Shown: positions 10,080 to 20,080 of the stretch, piece by piece
How positions within the stretch are numbered: position 1 is the stretch's first letter
Layout of the letters: each line of letters opens with the position of its first letter
Source: Peribolospora baueri
Taxonomy: Eukaryota; Basidiomycota; Peribolosporomycetes; Peribolosporales; Peribolosporaceae
Assembly: GCA_029717555.1 (NCBI GenBank)
Contig: JAMDHS010000155.1
Location: 1 to 21,846, forward strand
Reading direction: 5' to 3'
DNA length: 21,846 nucleotides
Translations under genes and position numbers: made by a program
The notes under the pieces: model-generated
Databases searched by the model: none
What the model was told of the DNA's origin: nothing
What the model saw: only the letters and a program-made list of their open reading frames with translations

Positions 10080-10820
10080 GTTGCGTGTGTTAACTACAGG
10101 ACGAGTGGGGATTAGGCGAGAAGAGTTGGGCGAGAGATCTAGAAGGAGTGGGGTGGGAGAGCGGCAGGGGGTGGATCGAGAGAGCGATACGGAGTGAAGC
10201 GAAGGGGAGTGAGAAAGAGTGGAGCGGTGGTTATGTCGGCAGGATCTGGGTATGGGGGAGTGACATGAGAGAAGTCGCCGGTGCGGGTGAATTCCGGGGA
10301 AGGTCGATGTGTACACCTGTGTCTGGCAGGCCCAGCTGTGCGCCAATTATGTTGAGTAGGTGGAGGCCTATCGGTCGGTATTTGGTGCGGTTGAGGAGGA
10401 AATCGAGCGTTGTGTAGCCCCTACGGCCTTTTGTCGCTCGGTTGAAATCTCGTTGAAGTTCCGTGTTGCGGCCCCGAATATGATCATCGATCACCTGTGT
10501 AACCGTGTCCTGGAAGCATGTGTCGACATGGGTTCGGCGGAATGTTGCGCCACAGCAACATGTTTTACCCAAGCCGAAGGTCCCCTTGCGCCATCGGAGC
10601 GCCAGTTGACGTTGTTGTCGATCCTTGATGAGCAAGCACCTGTCAGTGAGTCCTGGGCTTTTTGATGTGTGGTCGATGTAGGTGCCAAGCTTGCCGACAT
10701 TCTCGACCCTCTCAAGATACTCCTTGCGCTGGGCATGCTGCCATGCCTGTAGGGAGGCTGTGGCCCCTTCTGTCTGGGAACTGCGCCACTTCTTGAATAT
10801 GCGCGATCTGGGGCAGAATG
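10080..10820 (-). mobile_element. LINE (non-LTR retrotransposon) 3' fragment, copy 1
   Basis: From 10820 down to 10231 the minus strand encodes the C-terminal end of a LINE ORF2 protein. It shows the basic KEYLERVENVGKLGTYID stretch, RQRQLALRWRKGTFGLG-like sequence, a C-x-C-x(7)-H-x(3)-C zinc-knuckle-like motif (CCCGATFRRTHVDTC) and the tail YTTLDFLLNRTKYRPI. The stop is at 10231. The purine/pyrimidine-biased DNA to about 10080 is probably 3' UTR; no poly(A) or tail repeat was seen. The reverse transcriptase palm is absent, so this is a 5'-truncated copy, the usual outcome of incomplete target-primed reverse transcription. 10480-10820 aligns without gaps to 13940-14280, with about 12 mismatches. 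Confidence 0.8.
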
Positions 10821-10866
10821 TCACAAACCTCCGCTCAGAACCTCGTGCTCATAGGCTCGGACAAAG

Positions 10867-10966
10867 GAGCTGTGACGTTGCGAGGTTAGAACATAGGAGC
10901 TGTGGCGTTGCAAGGTTAGAACATAGGAGCTATGACGTTGCGAGGTTAGAACATAGGAGCTACGGT
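10867..10966. repeat. 30-bp tandem repeat, about 3.3 units
   Basis: The unit GAGCTGTGACGTTGCGAGGT plus TAGAACATAG (30 bp) is repeated at 10867-10896, 10897-10926 and 10927-10956, with a fourth partial unit after that. Units differ by one to three bases. The array starts about 45 bp beyond the LINE copy 1 break. A TATATAAA sequence follows at about 10989. Confidence 0.9.
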
Positions 10967-11189
10967 GCTGCACCGGTTCATGAACGTGTATATAAAGAGA
11001 GCCCGACAGGGCGTCCGCATCTTTCCTCCCCAAGCGAAGAATAATGTCAGGGAGGATTTCCCTACTCAGGTCGGATCACGAGCGAGGGACGGAGGAACTC
11101 TTAAAACCTAACCCCAGGATAAGCGGCGCTAGGCAGACGTAAGGGAGGACGCGTCGTCGCCGTGTTACATCACGTGTGCCGTGCGCCGA

Positions 11190-11470
11190 TTATACGATAG
11201 ACTTTTTAAGATTTGGGTTCCATTGAAAGGCTACTGAAGCGACTATTAGCTTTCGACCTTCCCGCACCGCCTTGGCGATATCTGTCGCTTTCCACTTGGC
11301 ATATTTGATCTTGGTCTCGATCTGCATCAATGGAAAGGATTGTGTTAAAGTAAATAAACGCGCGTCGTGATACATGCGACCAGGAGATGATGAAGGACGC
11401 ACCTCTGGGTCAATATCGCCAAATATTTTGAGCAGCTCGAGGAAATTGGCCGCGGCGACAAACTTTTTCG
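11190..11470 (-). pseudogene. VTA1: Internal shard of VTA1 (ESCRT/Vps4 regulator)
   Basis: Two exons joined by an 81-nt intron (11322-11402, GTGCGT...TTGATGCAG) encode KKFVAAANFLELLKIFGD, IDPE, then IETKIKYAKWKATDIAKAVR and EGRK. This matches the middle of VTA1/LIP5, where human has SFYTASLLIDVITVFGEL and then KYARWKATYIHNCLKNGE. VTA1 activates the Vps4 ATPase in multivesicular-body sorting and normally has 300 or more residues in fungi. Here only about 47 residues are recognisable. Similarity stops after EGRK (about 11249), and the frame ends at 11190 with unrelated sequence. Beyond the acceptor at 11470/11471 no earlier exon was found before the iminopeptidase locus. The piece looks cut at both ends. 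Confidence 0.7.
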
Positions 11471-11849
11471 CTGTGGTGTGTTCATCGTGCGTCGGTCGGG
11501 GCACGGGCCCCCTCCACCCTCAGCGTCGCTCGATCGCTTTGGGGATGAGCTCAACAAACCTCACTCAACGCTCAACGTCCGTGCCCGGCTCCGCGGTCTA
11601 GTTTCCCCGCACCGAACGGACCGAACGCCGATGACCGTCCGTCTGACACACCCGACAGCGATTCTATCTGAGCCACGCAAGCTCGAGTCAGATCTGCCGA
11701 GGTCAGATGGGAGCCGAGCTCTCGGCCGAGGACGCGCGGCCTTAAGATGGGAGTGGAGGTTCTCGGCAGCGGCGGACGCGCGGCCTCCGACCACGATGGC
11801 CGGCTTGCTGATCGATGAAGGGCGGGCATCAGGGGGAGGGAGATGTGGG

Positions 11850-11857
11850 CGACATAA
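11850..11857 (+). promoter_or_regulatory. TATA-like box for the iminopeptidase gene
   Basis: CATAAAAG at about 11850 lies some 220 bp before the ATG at 12079. It is followed by a pyrimidine-rich leader typical of fungal transcript starts. Confidence 0.35.
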
Positions 11858-12078
11858 AAGAGTGGACCGACGGGCCGGGGCTCGGTCGTCTTGACACAAC
11901 ATCGTCGGTTTCGCCACCATCGTCGCCAGCATTCTCTCAAGTCGCGCGACTCGCCACTGATCCTAGCCCATATCGAGATTTCGCATCGTGCTCCTCGCTT
12001 CCCTCCTCCTTTGACCACCATCCTCCTTTCTCTCCGCCCGCCCAGAACACAGATCCAATCCACTCTCAAGTGATCAAG

Positions 12079-12993
12079 ATGGCCGTTGAAAGCACCACGA
12101 AAGTTGTTCCGTTTGGCGAGTACAAGACCTTTGTCAAGATCTTCGGCACCCTGTCTCCCGATGGACCCGCCCCGCTCATTGTTCTCCACGGTGGGCCGGG
12201 AGCGACACACGATTACCTGCTCAGCATCGCCGCCATCGCGGAGCGCAACGGCGTCCCTGTCGTCTTCTACGACCAGATCGGAAACGGCCAGTCCACCCAT
12301 CTTCCCGACAAGGGCACCGACTTTTGGACGGTGCAGCTGTTCGCAGAACAGCTCGACGAACTGCTGAAGCAGCTCGGGATCCGCGAGTATGATGTCCTGG
12401 GTCAGTCCTGGGGCGGCATGCTCGCCGCCGAGCACGCCCTCCTCCATCCCAAGGGTCTCCGACGTCTCGTCATTGCCAACACGCCCGCGTCGATGCCGCT
12501 CTGGTGCGCCGCGTCGGCCCGGTACCGCAAGGAGCTCCCCGAGTCCGTCCAGGCCGATCTGGACGTCCACGAGCGCGATGGCACGACCAACTCGGAGGCG
12601 TACCAGAAGGCTGTCGGTGCCTTCTACGTCCGGCACACGTGCCGAGTCGTCCCGATGCCCCAGGACATGATCAACTCGCTCACGGCCGTCTCGAAGGACG
12701 ACACGGTGTACCGCGCGATGAACGGCCCCAGCCAGTTCCACGTCGTGGGCACTATGAAGAACTACGACATCACCGACCGCGTTCATGGCGTGAGCGTCCC
12801 CACGCTCGTCATCAACGGACGGTACGACGCCGTGGACGACGAAGCGGTCGCGCCCTTCGTCCAGCGTATCCCCGGAGCCAAATGGGTGAAATTCGAAGAG
12901 TCGAGCCACATGCCTCACGTCGAGGAGGAGGAAAAGTTCCTCGACGTGGTGAGCAAGTTCTTGAGGGGCGAGGAGGTGCCCGAGGCCAAGTAG
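12079..12993 (+). CDS. Proline iminopeptidase-like peptidase (family S33)
   Basis: This gene encodes 304 residues in a single exon. It is an alpha/beta-hydrolase that releases N-terminal proline from peptides, or a close relative acting on amides. The family signature HGGPG is at residues 37-41 (oxyanion hole). The nucleophile elbow GQSWGG puts the catalytic Ser at 110. NGRYDAVDD gives the acid Asp250, and EESSHMPH gives His277, so the triad is complete. The length is normal for the family. There is no signal peptide, so it is probably cytosolic. The start is the ATG in AAGATGGCC, although the frame is open further upstream. Codon use is strongly GC-ending, suggesting good expression. It is the cleanest gene in the right half, yet it sits between a VTA1 shard and a broken PAC3 gene. 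The long open frame antisense to it is a composition artefact. Confidence 0.92.
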   Translation: MAVESTTKVVPFGEYKTFVKIFGTLSPDGPAPLIVLHGGPGATHDYLLSIAAIAERNGVPVVFYDQIGNGQSTHLPDKGTDFWTVQLFAEQLDELLKQLGIREYDVLGQSWGGMLAAEHALLHPKGLRRLVIANTPASMPLWCAASARYRKELPESVQADLDVHERDGTTNSEAYQKAVGAFYVRHTCRVVPMPQDMINSLTAVSKDDTVYRAMNGPSQFHVVGTMKNYDITDRVHGVSVPTLVINGRYDAVDDEAVAPFVQRIPGAKWVKFEESSHMPHVEEEEKFLDVVSKFLRGEEVPEAK

Positions 12994-13266
12994 GCCGCGC
13001 CCGGCCGTTCGTGAGTGGTCAAATGTACAAGCCTCCGATTCTTTTCATTTTTTGGGCTCCGTCTCCTATCGTACGGTCTCACTTTCGGCAACTCCACTGC
13101 CATCGTTGTTGGTCCTCGAGATCGTGGGCCTGGTGCCAAGTCGCGTTTCCTCACTCTTGTCCCTTTTGTACTTCCCTACGAGTACAGTGGTTCATCCTAT
13201 GCTATACCGTCCGTCGGCTTCTTGGAACTCGTCCTCGCCGTCTTGCCGGCTAGTAATAGATCAGAT

Positions 13267-13939
13267 TCACCATACCCTACATTCCTTGATCATGCTCATA
13301 ACCTCTGAAAAAGTCCGTCTCTCCTTCTCCGTCACCGTCGTGCCTTCCTCATCCTCATCCTCGTCCCCTTCCTCGTTCGTCGAGTGAGCCGTGGCTTTCT
13401 TTCTTTCCGGTTTCATCAGAGCGAGGCCGACGATCACGGGTCGATTCTCGATTCCGAGGGCCACGTTCCCTCCTCCCCTTCCACCCATCGCTTCAGATCC
13501 GCTGGAACGTGCGAGCTCTTCGGCGACGTCGTGTGCGACGATGGCAGAGATCTGAGAGGCGTAAAGGTTGTAGAGCAGCCTTTGACCTGGCTGCGGAGGG
13601 GAGCCCATAAGCGGTTCAAGCGTCGTGGAAGGGTGGGGTGTTGGTAAATGGAGCGTAAGCTTGCTGGAGGACGCGAGGTTGCCGTCTGCGTCCGCATCGG
13701 CGTCGCTGTCGGACAGCAGTGTGGAGGAGACATAGGAGGTCGGGGACGGATGGGATGCTTGGATCTGCCCGGGAAAGAAGAACATTGTATTGTTAAAAGA
13801 CCTTGATTCCTCCTCACGAAAAACTTGTATGTGTGCCACACGATCAACCCACCAGACATCCAACTTTGCCTACTTGCGTGACAAGGACGAGAATCCTGTC
13901 GACGAACGCCTGAGCGAGGACCTCGGTGTGGACGCCGTC
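13267..13939 (-). CDS. PSMG3: Proteasome assembly chaperone 3, 5'-truncated
   Basis: Two exons remain: 13853-13939 (DGVHTEVLAQAFVDRILVLV, TQVGKVGCL) and 13267-13764 (IQASHPSPTSY... to CRVW). They are separated by an 88-nt intron (GTGGGT...CGGGCAG) that joins in phase 0. The first exon matches human PSMG3 (VPTQVVCTAFSSHILVVVTQ, FGKMGTLV), and the C-terminus EVMSMIKECRVW matches its LREVIRVCQVW. PAC3 works with PAC4 to build the alpha ring of the 20S proteasome. The second exon carries fungal low-complexity inserts (DADADAD, an acidic EEGDEDEDEEG). The N-terminus and start codon are missing. At 13940 the sequence passes directly into LINE copy 2, whose frame differs and gives no ATG. Function is therefore doubtful. 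Confidence 0.75.
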
Positions 13940-14770
13940 TATGATTATCGGTCACCTGTGTAATCGTGTCCTGGAAGCATGTGTCGACATGGGTTCGGCG
14001 GAATGTTGCGCCACAGCAACATGTTTTACCCAAGCCGAAGGTCCCCTTGCGCCATCGGAGTGCCAATTGACGTTGCTGTCGATCCTTGATGAGCAAGCAC
14101 CTGTCAGTGAGTCCTGGGGTTTTCGATGTCTGGTCGATGTAGGTGCCAAGCTTGCCAACATTCTCGACCCTCTCGAGATACTCCTTGCGCTGGGCATGCT
14201 GCCATGCCTGTAGGGAGGCTGTGGCCCCTTCTGTCTGGGAACTGCGCCACTTCTTGAATGTGCGCGATCTGGGGCAGAATTTGACGAGTGAGGCAAGGCA
14301 CGATTCAAGCGGAAACATATTGCGCTCTGCAAGGACTCGTGCAGGATTTGTGTCACCGGCTCGCGCAAGGATATGCTGGTGGAGGCCTGGGGCGAGGTGT
14401 TCAAAGCGTTCCCAAGGGGGAGTGAGGCCTGTGAGGGCGACAGCTAGCTTGGTCGCTTTATCTGGGAGTGCTGAGATCCAAGTGACTGCCCGCTTGAAGT
14501 GCTGGTCAAGGCCTGCCAAGATAGGCCGGCGTTCTCGTGTCCTGGTTCGGATCCAGTGGTAGGCGAGCGGCGCGCCATAGTCGACGATGGGCCGGCAGAA
14601 AGCACGGTAGACCGTGAGCCGGTTGGCGAGGGGCCAGTCTCCGCCCCGCGCTTGCAAGAAGCGAAGGAGTCCATCCATCTTGTTGGTACACTTGTTGATG
14701 TAGGTTGGGAAGTCGATCTCCTGCCCATTCTTCACGAACCCACCTTCCGCATCGACACCACGCCACAGTG
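13940..14770 (-). mobile_element. LINE fragment, copy 2, lacking both ends
   Basis: The minus strand from about 14770 (LWRGVDAEGGFVKNGQEIDF) through the post-RT region (KMDGLLRFLQARGGDWP, YRAFCRPIVDYGAPLAY) to the zinc-knuckle-like CCCGATFRRTHVDTC encodes the C-terminal half of a LINE ORF2 protein. It is open throughout. It stops at 13940, where copy 1 would continue with NTELQRDFNRATKG, so the true 3' end of the element is missing. A normal LINE insertion keeps its 3' end, so this is an internal piece. Its two edges coincide with the broken 5' ends of PAC3 (left) and of the transcription factor gene (right). The right edge is approximate, to within about 15 bp. Confidence 0.8.
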
Positions 14771-16678
14771 TCTCGCCTTTGCCATCTGTACCCTTGGAGA
14801 AGCCAGCAAGGGTCGATTGTGGTGGGCCGGCTTCGAAGTCTCGGGGCGAGCCCGCAAGCTTGCAGGTGGCTGTGGTGGTGGCGGTTGGAAGGCGGCCGAT
14901 GGATCGCCAGACAAGACGGCCACCATCAAGCCTTTGGATGAGAATGCCAAGGAGGACGCGGACGAACCGGTGCGGGCGATCGTGCGAAGAGAAGTGAGTG
15001 GTTTTTTTCCCGTTACCGATCGAGTGCTGAGATACATCTCCGCCGGTCATCTTTGATTTTCTCACCTTTCTTCCTCTTCCTATCCTTTCCGTCGCCCAAT
15101 GGGCGCGTTCAGAAATCGGACATGCTCATCAAGTCGTTTGCCTGTCGATGCAAGAACATTGCCGATCGGAGCGCCGTCGTCCAGGCCCTGCTTTTGTTCA
15201 ATAGCAACAGCTTTTTGAGTCGCGACGAAGGCGAGCGAACCATGGCGGCCATCATGCATGGGACGGTGGTCAATGTGGGTTTCAACCGAGTTCCGTTGCG
15301 GCCTCGATCGGTTTATTTCCGGTGACTCGACCTCTGACGTGCGTGCGTTTGTTTCAATAATTTCCCTATTTTCCAGATGGCCCGCCAAGCTCAATTTTTC
15401 AGCTTCACGGCCGATCACGTTCGCCCGGAGACGGCGTTTGGAGACCAGGAGATCGAGTCGACGGCCATTTTCACCTGCGCAGACGTGTACTATGCCGCTT
15501 CTTACCTTCCCACGCTGCTTTCTCAGGTCAGGGACGAAGAGGAGAAACGATGGCGCAGGTGGATCGAACTGGAGAGTCGGCGACGCACGGCCCTCCTCAT
15601 CTATGTGCTCGACACGGTCGCCAGTCTCGATACGAGCATACCCACCCTTTTGTCGCCAGAAGAATTGGAGGCGATCCCCTTGCCGGCGCCTGACACCATC
15701 TGGAAGGCGGCAACAGCCAGAGAGTGGGCTGAGGCATTGCCTCGCCATCAGACCATGACACTTGGACAGGCCATGATTTTCGCCTTCAGCACCGATCCCA
15801 CAAAGCGTGATTCCTTATCGCCAGACGGGTCAGCCTCATCGCCGGCCGTCCCGCTGGACGAGTTCGGTTGCGAATGTGGGCCGTTCGCCAGGCTCGTCGT
15901 CGTCATCACGCTGCTTCGTGGCATCCTCGACCTCATCGAGGCGCGCGCTTCGGGCGTCGGGCGCACGTCCGTCGTGGAAAAGTGGATTCACGCGGCGCGC
16001 TTCAACGAAACGAAGACGGCAGAAGTGGACGCTGCTAGCTTGCTTTACCCCTCGGACCCGATTTGCTACCGGTATAGGAAGGCTCTCGACCGGTGGCGCG
16101 CCAGTTGGGACTTTGACCCGCTCTGTCACGACGCCTCCGAGGCGCCCGTGCGTTCCGACCCCGCATCTTGCTGCAGCTCGTCTTCGTACTCTTCTCCGGA
16201 GCAGACAAGTGCCGCCGCCACCGATGCCAAATCGCCCAAGAGCGCTTCCGGAGGGGACGGCAATACGAACTTGAAAGACGGGTCTCCATCCGCTGGCGTA
16301 TCGAGCGCCGATGGAAATGCGAATGCGAACGGCACCGACAGAAAGCGGCGGAGCAAGGTCGGCCCCACGTTCACCGCGTCAGGAGCCATTCCGATCGCCT
16401 ACGACGCCCTCCCGTTCTGGTGGACCGCGTCGACGATGCTCAACGTTGCCTCTCCGCAAGGGCTCTCTGCACAACAACGAAACGCCCCCTTGGCCTCCAT
16501 CTTGTCGCCTTCTTCACTAGGTGGGCCCGCCCTCCCCCTGAACGCCAGCCTCAACTTTAATCGGAATTTCAACTTCAACAGCGCAGGATGGCTCGCGCCT
16601 GGCGTCAACGTGCCCGACTTGAGGGACATGCTCCGGCTCGCCAAAGAGTTTGTCCGCTCCGGAGAGGGCACCCTTTGA
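14771..16678 (+). CDS. Fungal-specific transcription factor domain protein, 5'-truncated
   Basis: Three exons are supported: from about 14771 to 14993 (CLAFAICTLGEAS, GRLWWAGFEVSGRARKLAGG ... AIVRRE|GTGAGT), 15113-15274 (KSDMLIKSFACRCKN ... LLLFNSNSFLSRDEGER ... GTVVN|GTGGGT) and 15377-16678 (434 codons with stop). All junctions are phase 0, with TTCAG and TTTTCCAG acceptors. The order ICTLGEAS, SNSFLSRDE, VVNMARQ, and WRRWIELESRRRTALLIYVLD followed by LLSPEELEAIPLPAPDTIWKA is the middle homology region of fungal zinc-finger regulators. A Zn2Cys6 or C2H2 DNA-binding domain should lie upstream, but there the sequence becomes LINE copy 2, so the finger and the start codon are lost. The C-terminal third is Ser/Asn/Ala-rich and disordered. 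It may have been a nuclear regulator; its target is unknown. Confidence 0.75.
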
Positions 16679-17659
16679 AGAGGCCATTAGCCATTTCGCC
16701 CCTTTTATCCCCGTCGTCTGACATACTTTTTTCTGCAATGATGCGACCGAACGTGCCATCCGTTCGCAGCGGCACCGTGTCGGACCATCGTGGTATAAAT
16801 TGGTCGTGAGGACAGTGCACATCATCCAATCCCCCTCCCCCGGTCGTATGTAGGACTTTGCCATACGTTGTTTTCGTTAATTCCTTGCTCCGACTTGTCC
16901 TTTTTTTGTCCCTCTATCGCGCCCGGACGTCGACGACGCCCCGCCCGATCTTCGCTACGCTTCTTTCCCTTCCCTCTTATCGTCCTGCGTGCTTTGCCTC
17001 ATCTGTCGTCACGAGCGTTTGCTATCGTGCCCCCTCTCCCCTCTCTCCTCTCTCCTCTTCACTTTTTCCACTGTGCTCTAGCTCTCTCGTCCCGTCCTGT
17101 CCTGTCCCGTCCGCTATTTCCCCGTGCCCATCGCGCTCATCCGTCTCTCCCTCCCTCCCTCCGTCCCCTTCTCTCTCTCTCTCCTACGTCTTTCATGTAC
17201 TCTATTCCTAACGTGAATTAAGGCAAAGGTCAAATCCGTCGTCCGTCGTCCGTCAGACCGACGGATCGGTTTGTGCGGCCCCAACCAAGCCACGGACGGC
17301 TTCTGCTCTGCTCGTCAATCGATCATGACGATGGACGGACGGACTTTGTGAGCGCGTGATTTTTTTGGCAGGGCAAATCCCGTCGTCGTCCTTGGACCCT
17401 TTTGCTCCTTCGTCGAACATCGGAAGTGACGAAAAGAGAGAGGGTGCAGGGGTTGAGAAGCGGCTTTTTGGCAGGCAGAACAAAAATCTCCATTTCATCA
17501 AATGGGGAACAAAGGGAGAAGGAGAGGACGAGACGAACAAAGGCTCGGCGGGGGAAACTTTGTTCCTTCTTTTCCAGCGGCGCGGTGCGCTCCGGCGATA
17601 TTTAAATACAGGATGGGCGAGCCAGAGAAAAAAAATCCTATACGGCCCCCAGGTTCCGC
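16679..17659. other. Intergenic, low-complexity, between convergent genes
   Basis: About 980 bp lie between the transcription factor (+) and the aldo-keto reductase (-), which converge here. The sense strand is strongly pyrimidine-biased from about 16960 to 17190, with TCCC/TCCG runs (CTCCCTCCCTCCCTCCG near 17145) and a CT microsatellite at about 17168-17182. AT-rich words such as ATATTTAAATAC occur near 17598. Frames that stay open here translate to Ser/Pro/Arg repeats. I see no gene or RNA. Confidence 0.6.
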
Positions 17660-19313
17660 TCAGACGGCCAGCGAGCTCTTCACATGATCGTTGTACCTTC
17701 CTCCAATGACGGTCATCTTGTTCAAAATCTCTCTGATCTCCTTGTCGTCCTCGTCCGAAAGCTGAACGTGAGCCGCCTGAACGTTCTCGGTCGTCCGCTG
17801 AGCGTTGGTAGAGCCGGGGATGGGGATAATGTGCGGACCCTGTCGAAGGAGCCAGGCGAGACAGACTTGCACGGGAGTGGGTTTAGGCGTCGCGGTCGAC
17901 CTCGAGGCGAACTCGTGGATCGCGTCCACCAGTTTGAGGTTTTGCGCAAAGTTCTGCGGTTCCGCACCATCGCAAAAGAAAACGAAGAAAGAGAGACGGA
18001 ACGGACGGTTTCGTCAGATTTCGGTGCGGAAAACGAAAAAAAAGGATCGAAACAAAGAATAACTAACCTCGGGCTTGAATCGGTCAAGGAGGACCCTGCG
18101 CAAGTCGTTTTCATCGAGGTCGTCGACGGACTTGTACTTGCCGGTCAAAAAGCCGTGTCCCAAGGGGCTGTAGGCGATGATAGGGATACCCAGCTCTTTG
18201 CACGTATCGAGGCTGTGTAGGAGCCCGTGGTCGAAGAGGCGGGGGGAAGAAGGCCGCTGTAAGTTTAACCTCGTCGCGTGTCGATAAAGAAGCACATACG
18301 ATTCGGACGGGTCAGACAACTCACACTCCGTTCGTCTCGATATCCGTGCTCCATGGGCTGTACTCGGCCTCCACGGCGGCGACAGGGAACACTTTGTTGG
18401 CCCTTCGGATGGTCTCAGCGGAGACTTCGGAGAGGCCGATGTGGTTAAACTTGCCCTCCTTGACCAGCTGGGCCATGTTCTGCATCGCCTCTTCGATGGA
18501 TCGCGTCTGCGAATATCGCGCGGCGTTTGAAGGATTCGCAGGGAAGGAAGCAATGAGCTCCGAAGCTCAAAAGAGAATGGGGCGAACGTCGGACAGGAAC
18601 GCGAGTCACTGTGACTTACTTGATCGACCCTGGCCATCTCGAACAGATCCATCTTCTTCTTGCCGCCGAGGTGCTTGTTGATGTTGTCGGCCGAGCGGCG
18701 CAAGTTCTCGAGCGTAGCGGTCGGAGGGGTCCTGACACCACCTTCCAAGAAACCGCCCTTGACGGAGATGAAAATCTTGTCGATATATTCCGGGTACTAG
18801 ATCAATAGTAAAATATCGGCACAGGAAGGAGGAGTGAGACCACGCGACGGTCGGACGGATGGCCAATAATGAGGAGGAGCTGGGCGTTTGCCCGCACTTC
18901 CTCATACGAACAAATCCGTTGCCCGTCCACACATACCTTATCAAAGAACCGACCGATCAACTGGAGGTTGGCCTCATTGTTGGGAGGGAAGCCGTAATAC
19001 TCGCCGGTGTTCCAGAAGGTAGCGCCAGCATCAGCGGCGGCTTTCAAGTTCTCAAAGGCCTGGAGGAGGAGACGAGAAAGAAAAGCACGGTCAGTGAGTG
19101 GTAAACCCGGCGCTAATGCGATGTGGGGGCAGAGGCCACAAAGGCGGAAAATAGACCCAAAAAGGTAGTGGCATTGGCAAGACGCACTTTATCGTCAGGC
19201 GTGATTGTGGGAGTGATCCAGGTCATCATCATGGCACCGAATCCCACTGCGCCGACGTTGATGCCCTTGGCGGTACCGCCGAGGGAGCGGGTAGGGATCT
19301 TGGGAATGGACAT
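17660..19313 (-). CDS. plr1: Aldo-keto reductase, pyridoxal reductase-like (Plr1 type)
   Basis: Six exons (19188-19313, 18937-19059, 18620-18796, 18325-18506, 18068-18212, 17660-17953) join in frame to 348 residues. All introns are GT-AG, of 112-140 nt. The protein matches the yeast pyridoxal reductase group: FWNTGEYYG with Tyr64 as proton donor (S. pombe Plr1 has YWNAGEFYG, so Asn59 in place of Asp is normal here), ISVKGG with Lys96, [38 protein letters not shown] and the NADPH-binding IPIPGST. The enzyme reduces pyridoxal to pyridoxine with NADPH in the cytosol; other aldehydes are possible. The start is the ATG at 19313 ([13 protein letters not shown]). The acceptor of exon 5 was chosen because it restores GVLDTC. 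It appears complete and is the last whole gene before the telomere. Confidence 0.9.
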
Positions 19314-19406
19314 GGCTGGCGTGTGCGGGCGGTTATGGGGTTAAACGAGATTCGAGCTGGTTGTGGTTGGCCAATCTAGGAGATGTCGGGCGGGCAGATG
19401 TCTCCT

Positions 19407-19414
19407 TATTTATA
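19407..19414 (-). promoter_or_regulatory. TATA box of the aldo-keto reductase gene
   Basis: TATAAATA on the minus strand lies about 95 bp upstream of the ATG at 19313, a usual distance for a fungal core promoter. Confidence 0.55.
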
Positions 19415-20080
19415 CGTGTTTACGGACGGTTAGTTTCCGACTCTGCGTCATCCGTATCTATGTCTAAGTCAAAGGAGGGCGACCACCGTCTGCTCTGGCT
19501 CTGTCCTTCTTGGTACTGGCACTGGCATCACTACTCCCACCATCGTCGTCACTATAGCCTTAGCCTCCACTCCACCTCCACCTCGCCCTGCCCCGGACCC
19601 GGCACAGAACGGCGGCCGCGTCAGCTTCGGCAGGGATTTATGCCTCGCCTCCATGTGAAGGCGGTTTGAAACAGCGGTCGATCTAATCATCACATGGTCT
19701 GTCTAGCTTGGCAAAGGAGGGCTCGTGCATGTCGGAGGTGTTCTTTTCTCGCCACTTTCAGTCATGGGCCGTGACTGCATCGTCGTCGTCCTCGCCCGAA
19801 ACCCAACATCGGAAAAGACCAGGGCGAACGAAGAGGAACGAGTCTAAAAGCCTCAATCGGCGGAATTACATCAATCGGCTTCGACGCGCTTACGTCACTG
19901 CGGCACGCCGGCACACCCCGGCCCAAGGTTTGTGCTACTTCTACAACAGGCAGGTACCTGCCTCGGTACGAGAAATGACAAACATAACTTACGTCGTCGC
20001 GTTCAAACACTAATAGAGGGGACCGTAAGAGACCATGCGAATGCGAAAGCGAATGTGAATGCGAAGGGCACTGTACACCC
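19415..20080. other. Intergenic region with GCGAAT-like hexamer repeat
   Basis: About 670 bp lie between the aldo-keto reductase promoter and the Lin1-like gene's stop. A degenerate hexamer repeat (GCGAAT, GCGAAA, GCGAAT, GTGAAT, GCGAAG) occupies about 20038-20068. A short palindrome-like CAGGCAGGTACCTGCCTCGG lies near 19948. Two overlapping open frames on opposite strands have no recognisable domain, and I do not call them genes. Confidence 0.5.

Noticed and set aside
11104-11115. CCTAACCCC as an interstitial telomere remnant
   Set aside because: It is little more than a single unit and is expected by chance in a window of this size.
11572-12918. 448-codon open frame on the minus strand opposite the iminopeptidase
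   Set aside because: It mirrors a GC-rich gene with strongly biased third positions, has no domain, and spans both coding and leader DNA. The plus-strand gene has a complete catalytic triad.
13434-15065. 543-codon open frame on the minus strand spanning LINE, PAC3 and regulator DNA
   Set aside because: Only its middle is LINE protein. Both ends are antisense or out-of-frame readings of neighbouring genes, so it is not one gene.
16858-17221. Plus-strand open frames rich in Ser/Pro/Leu
   Set aside because: They are translations of pyrimidine-rich low-complexity DNA, present in two frames at once.
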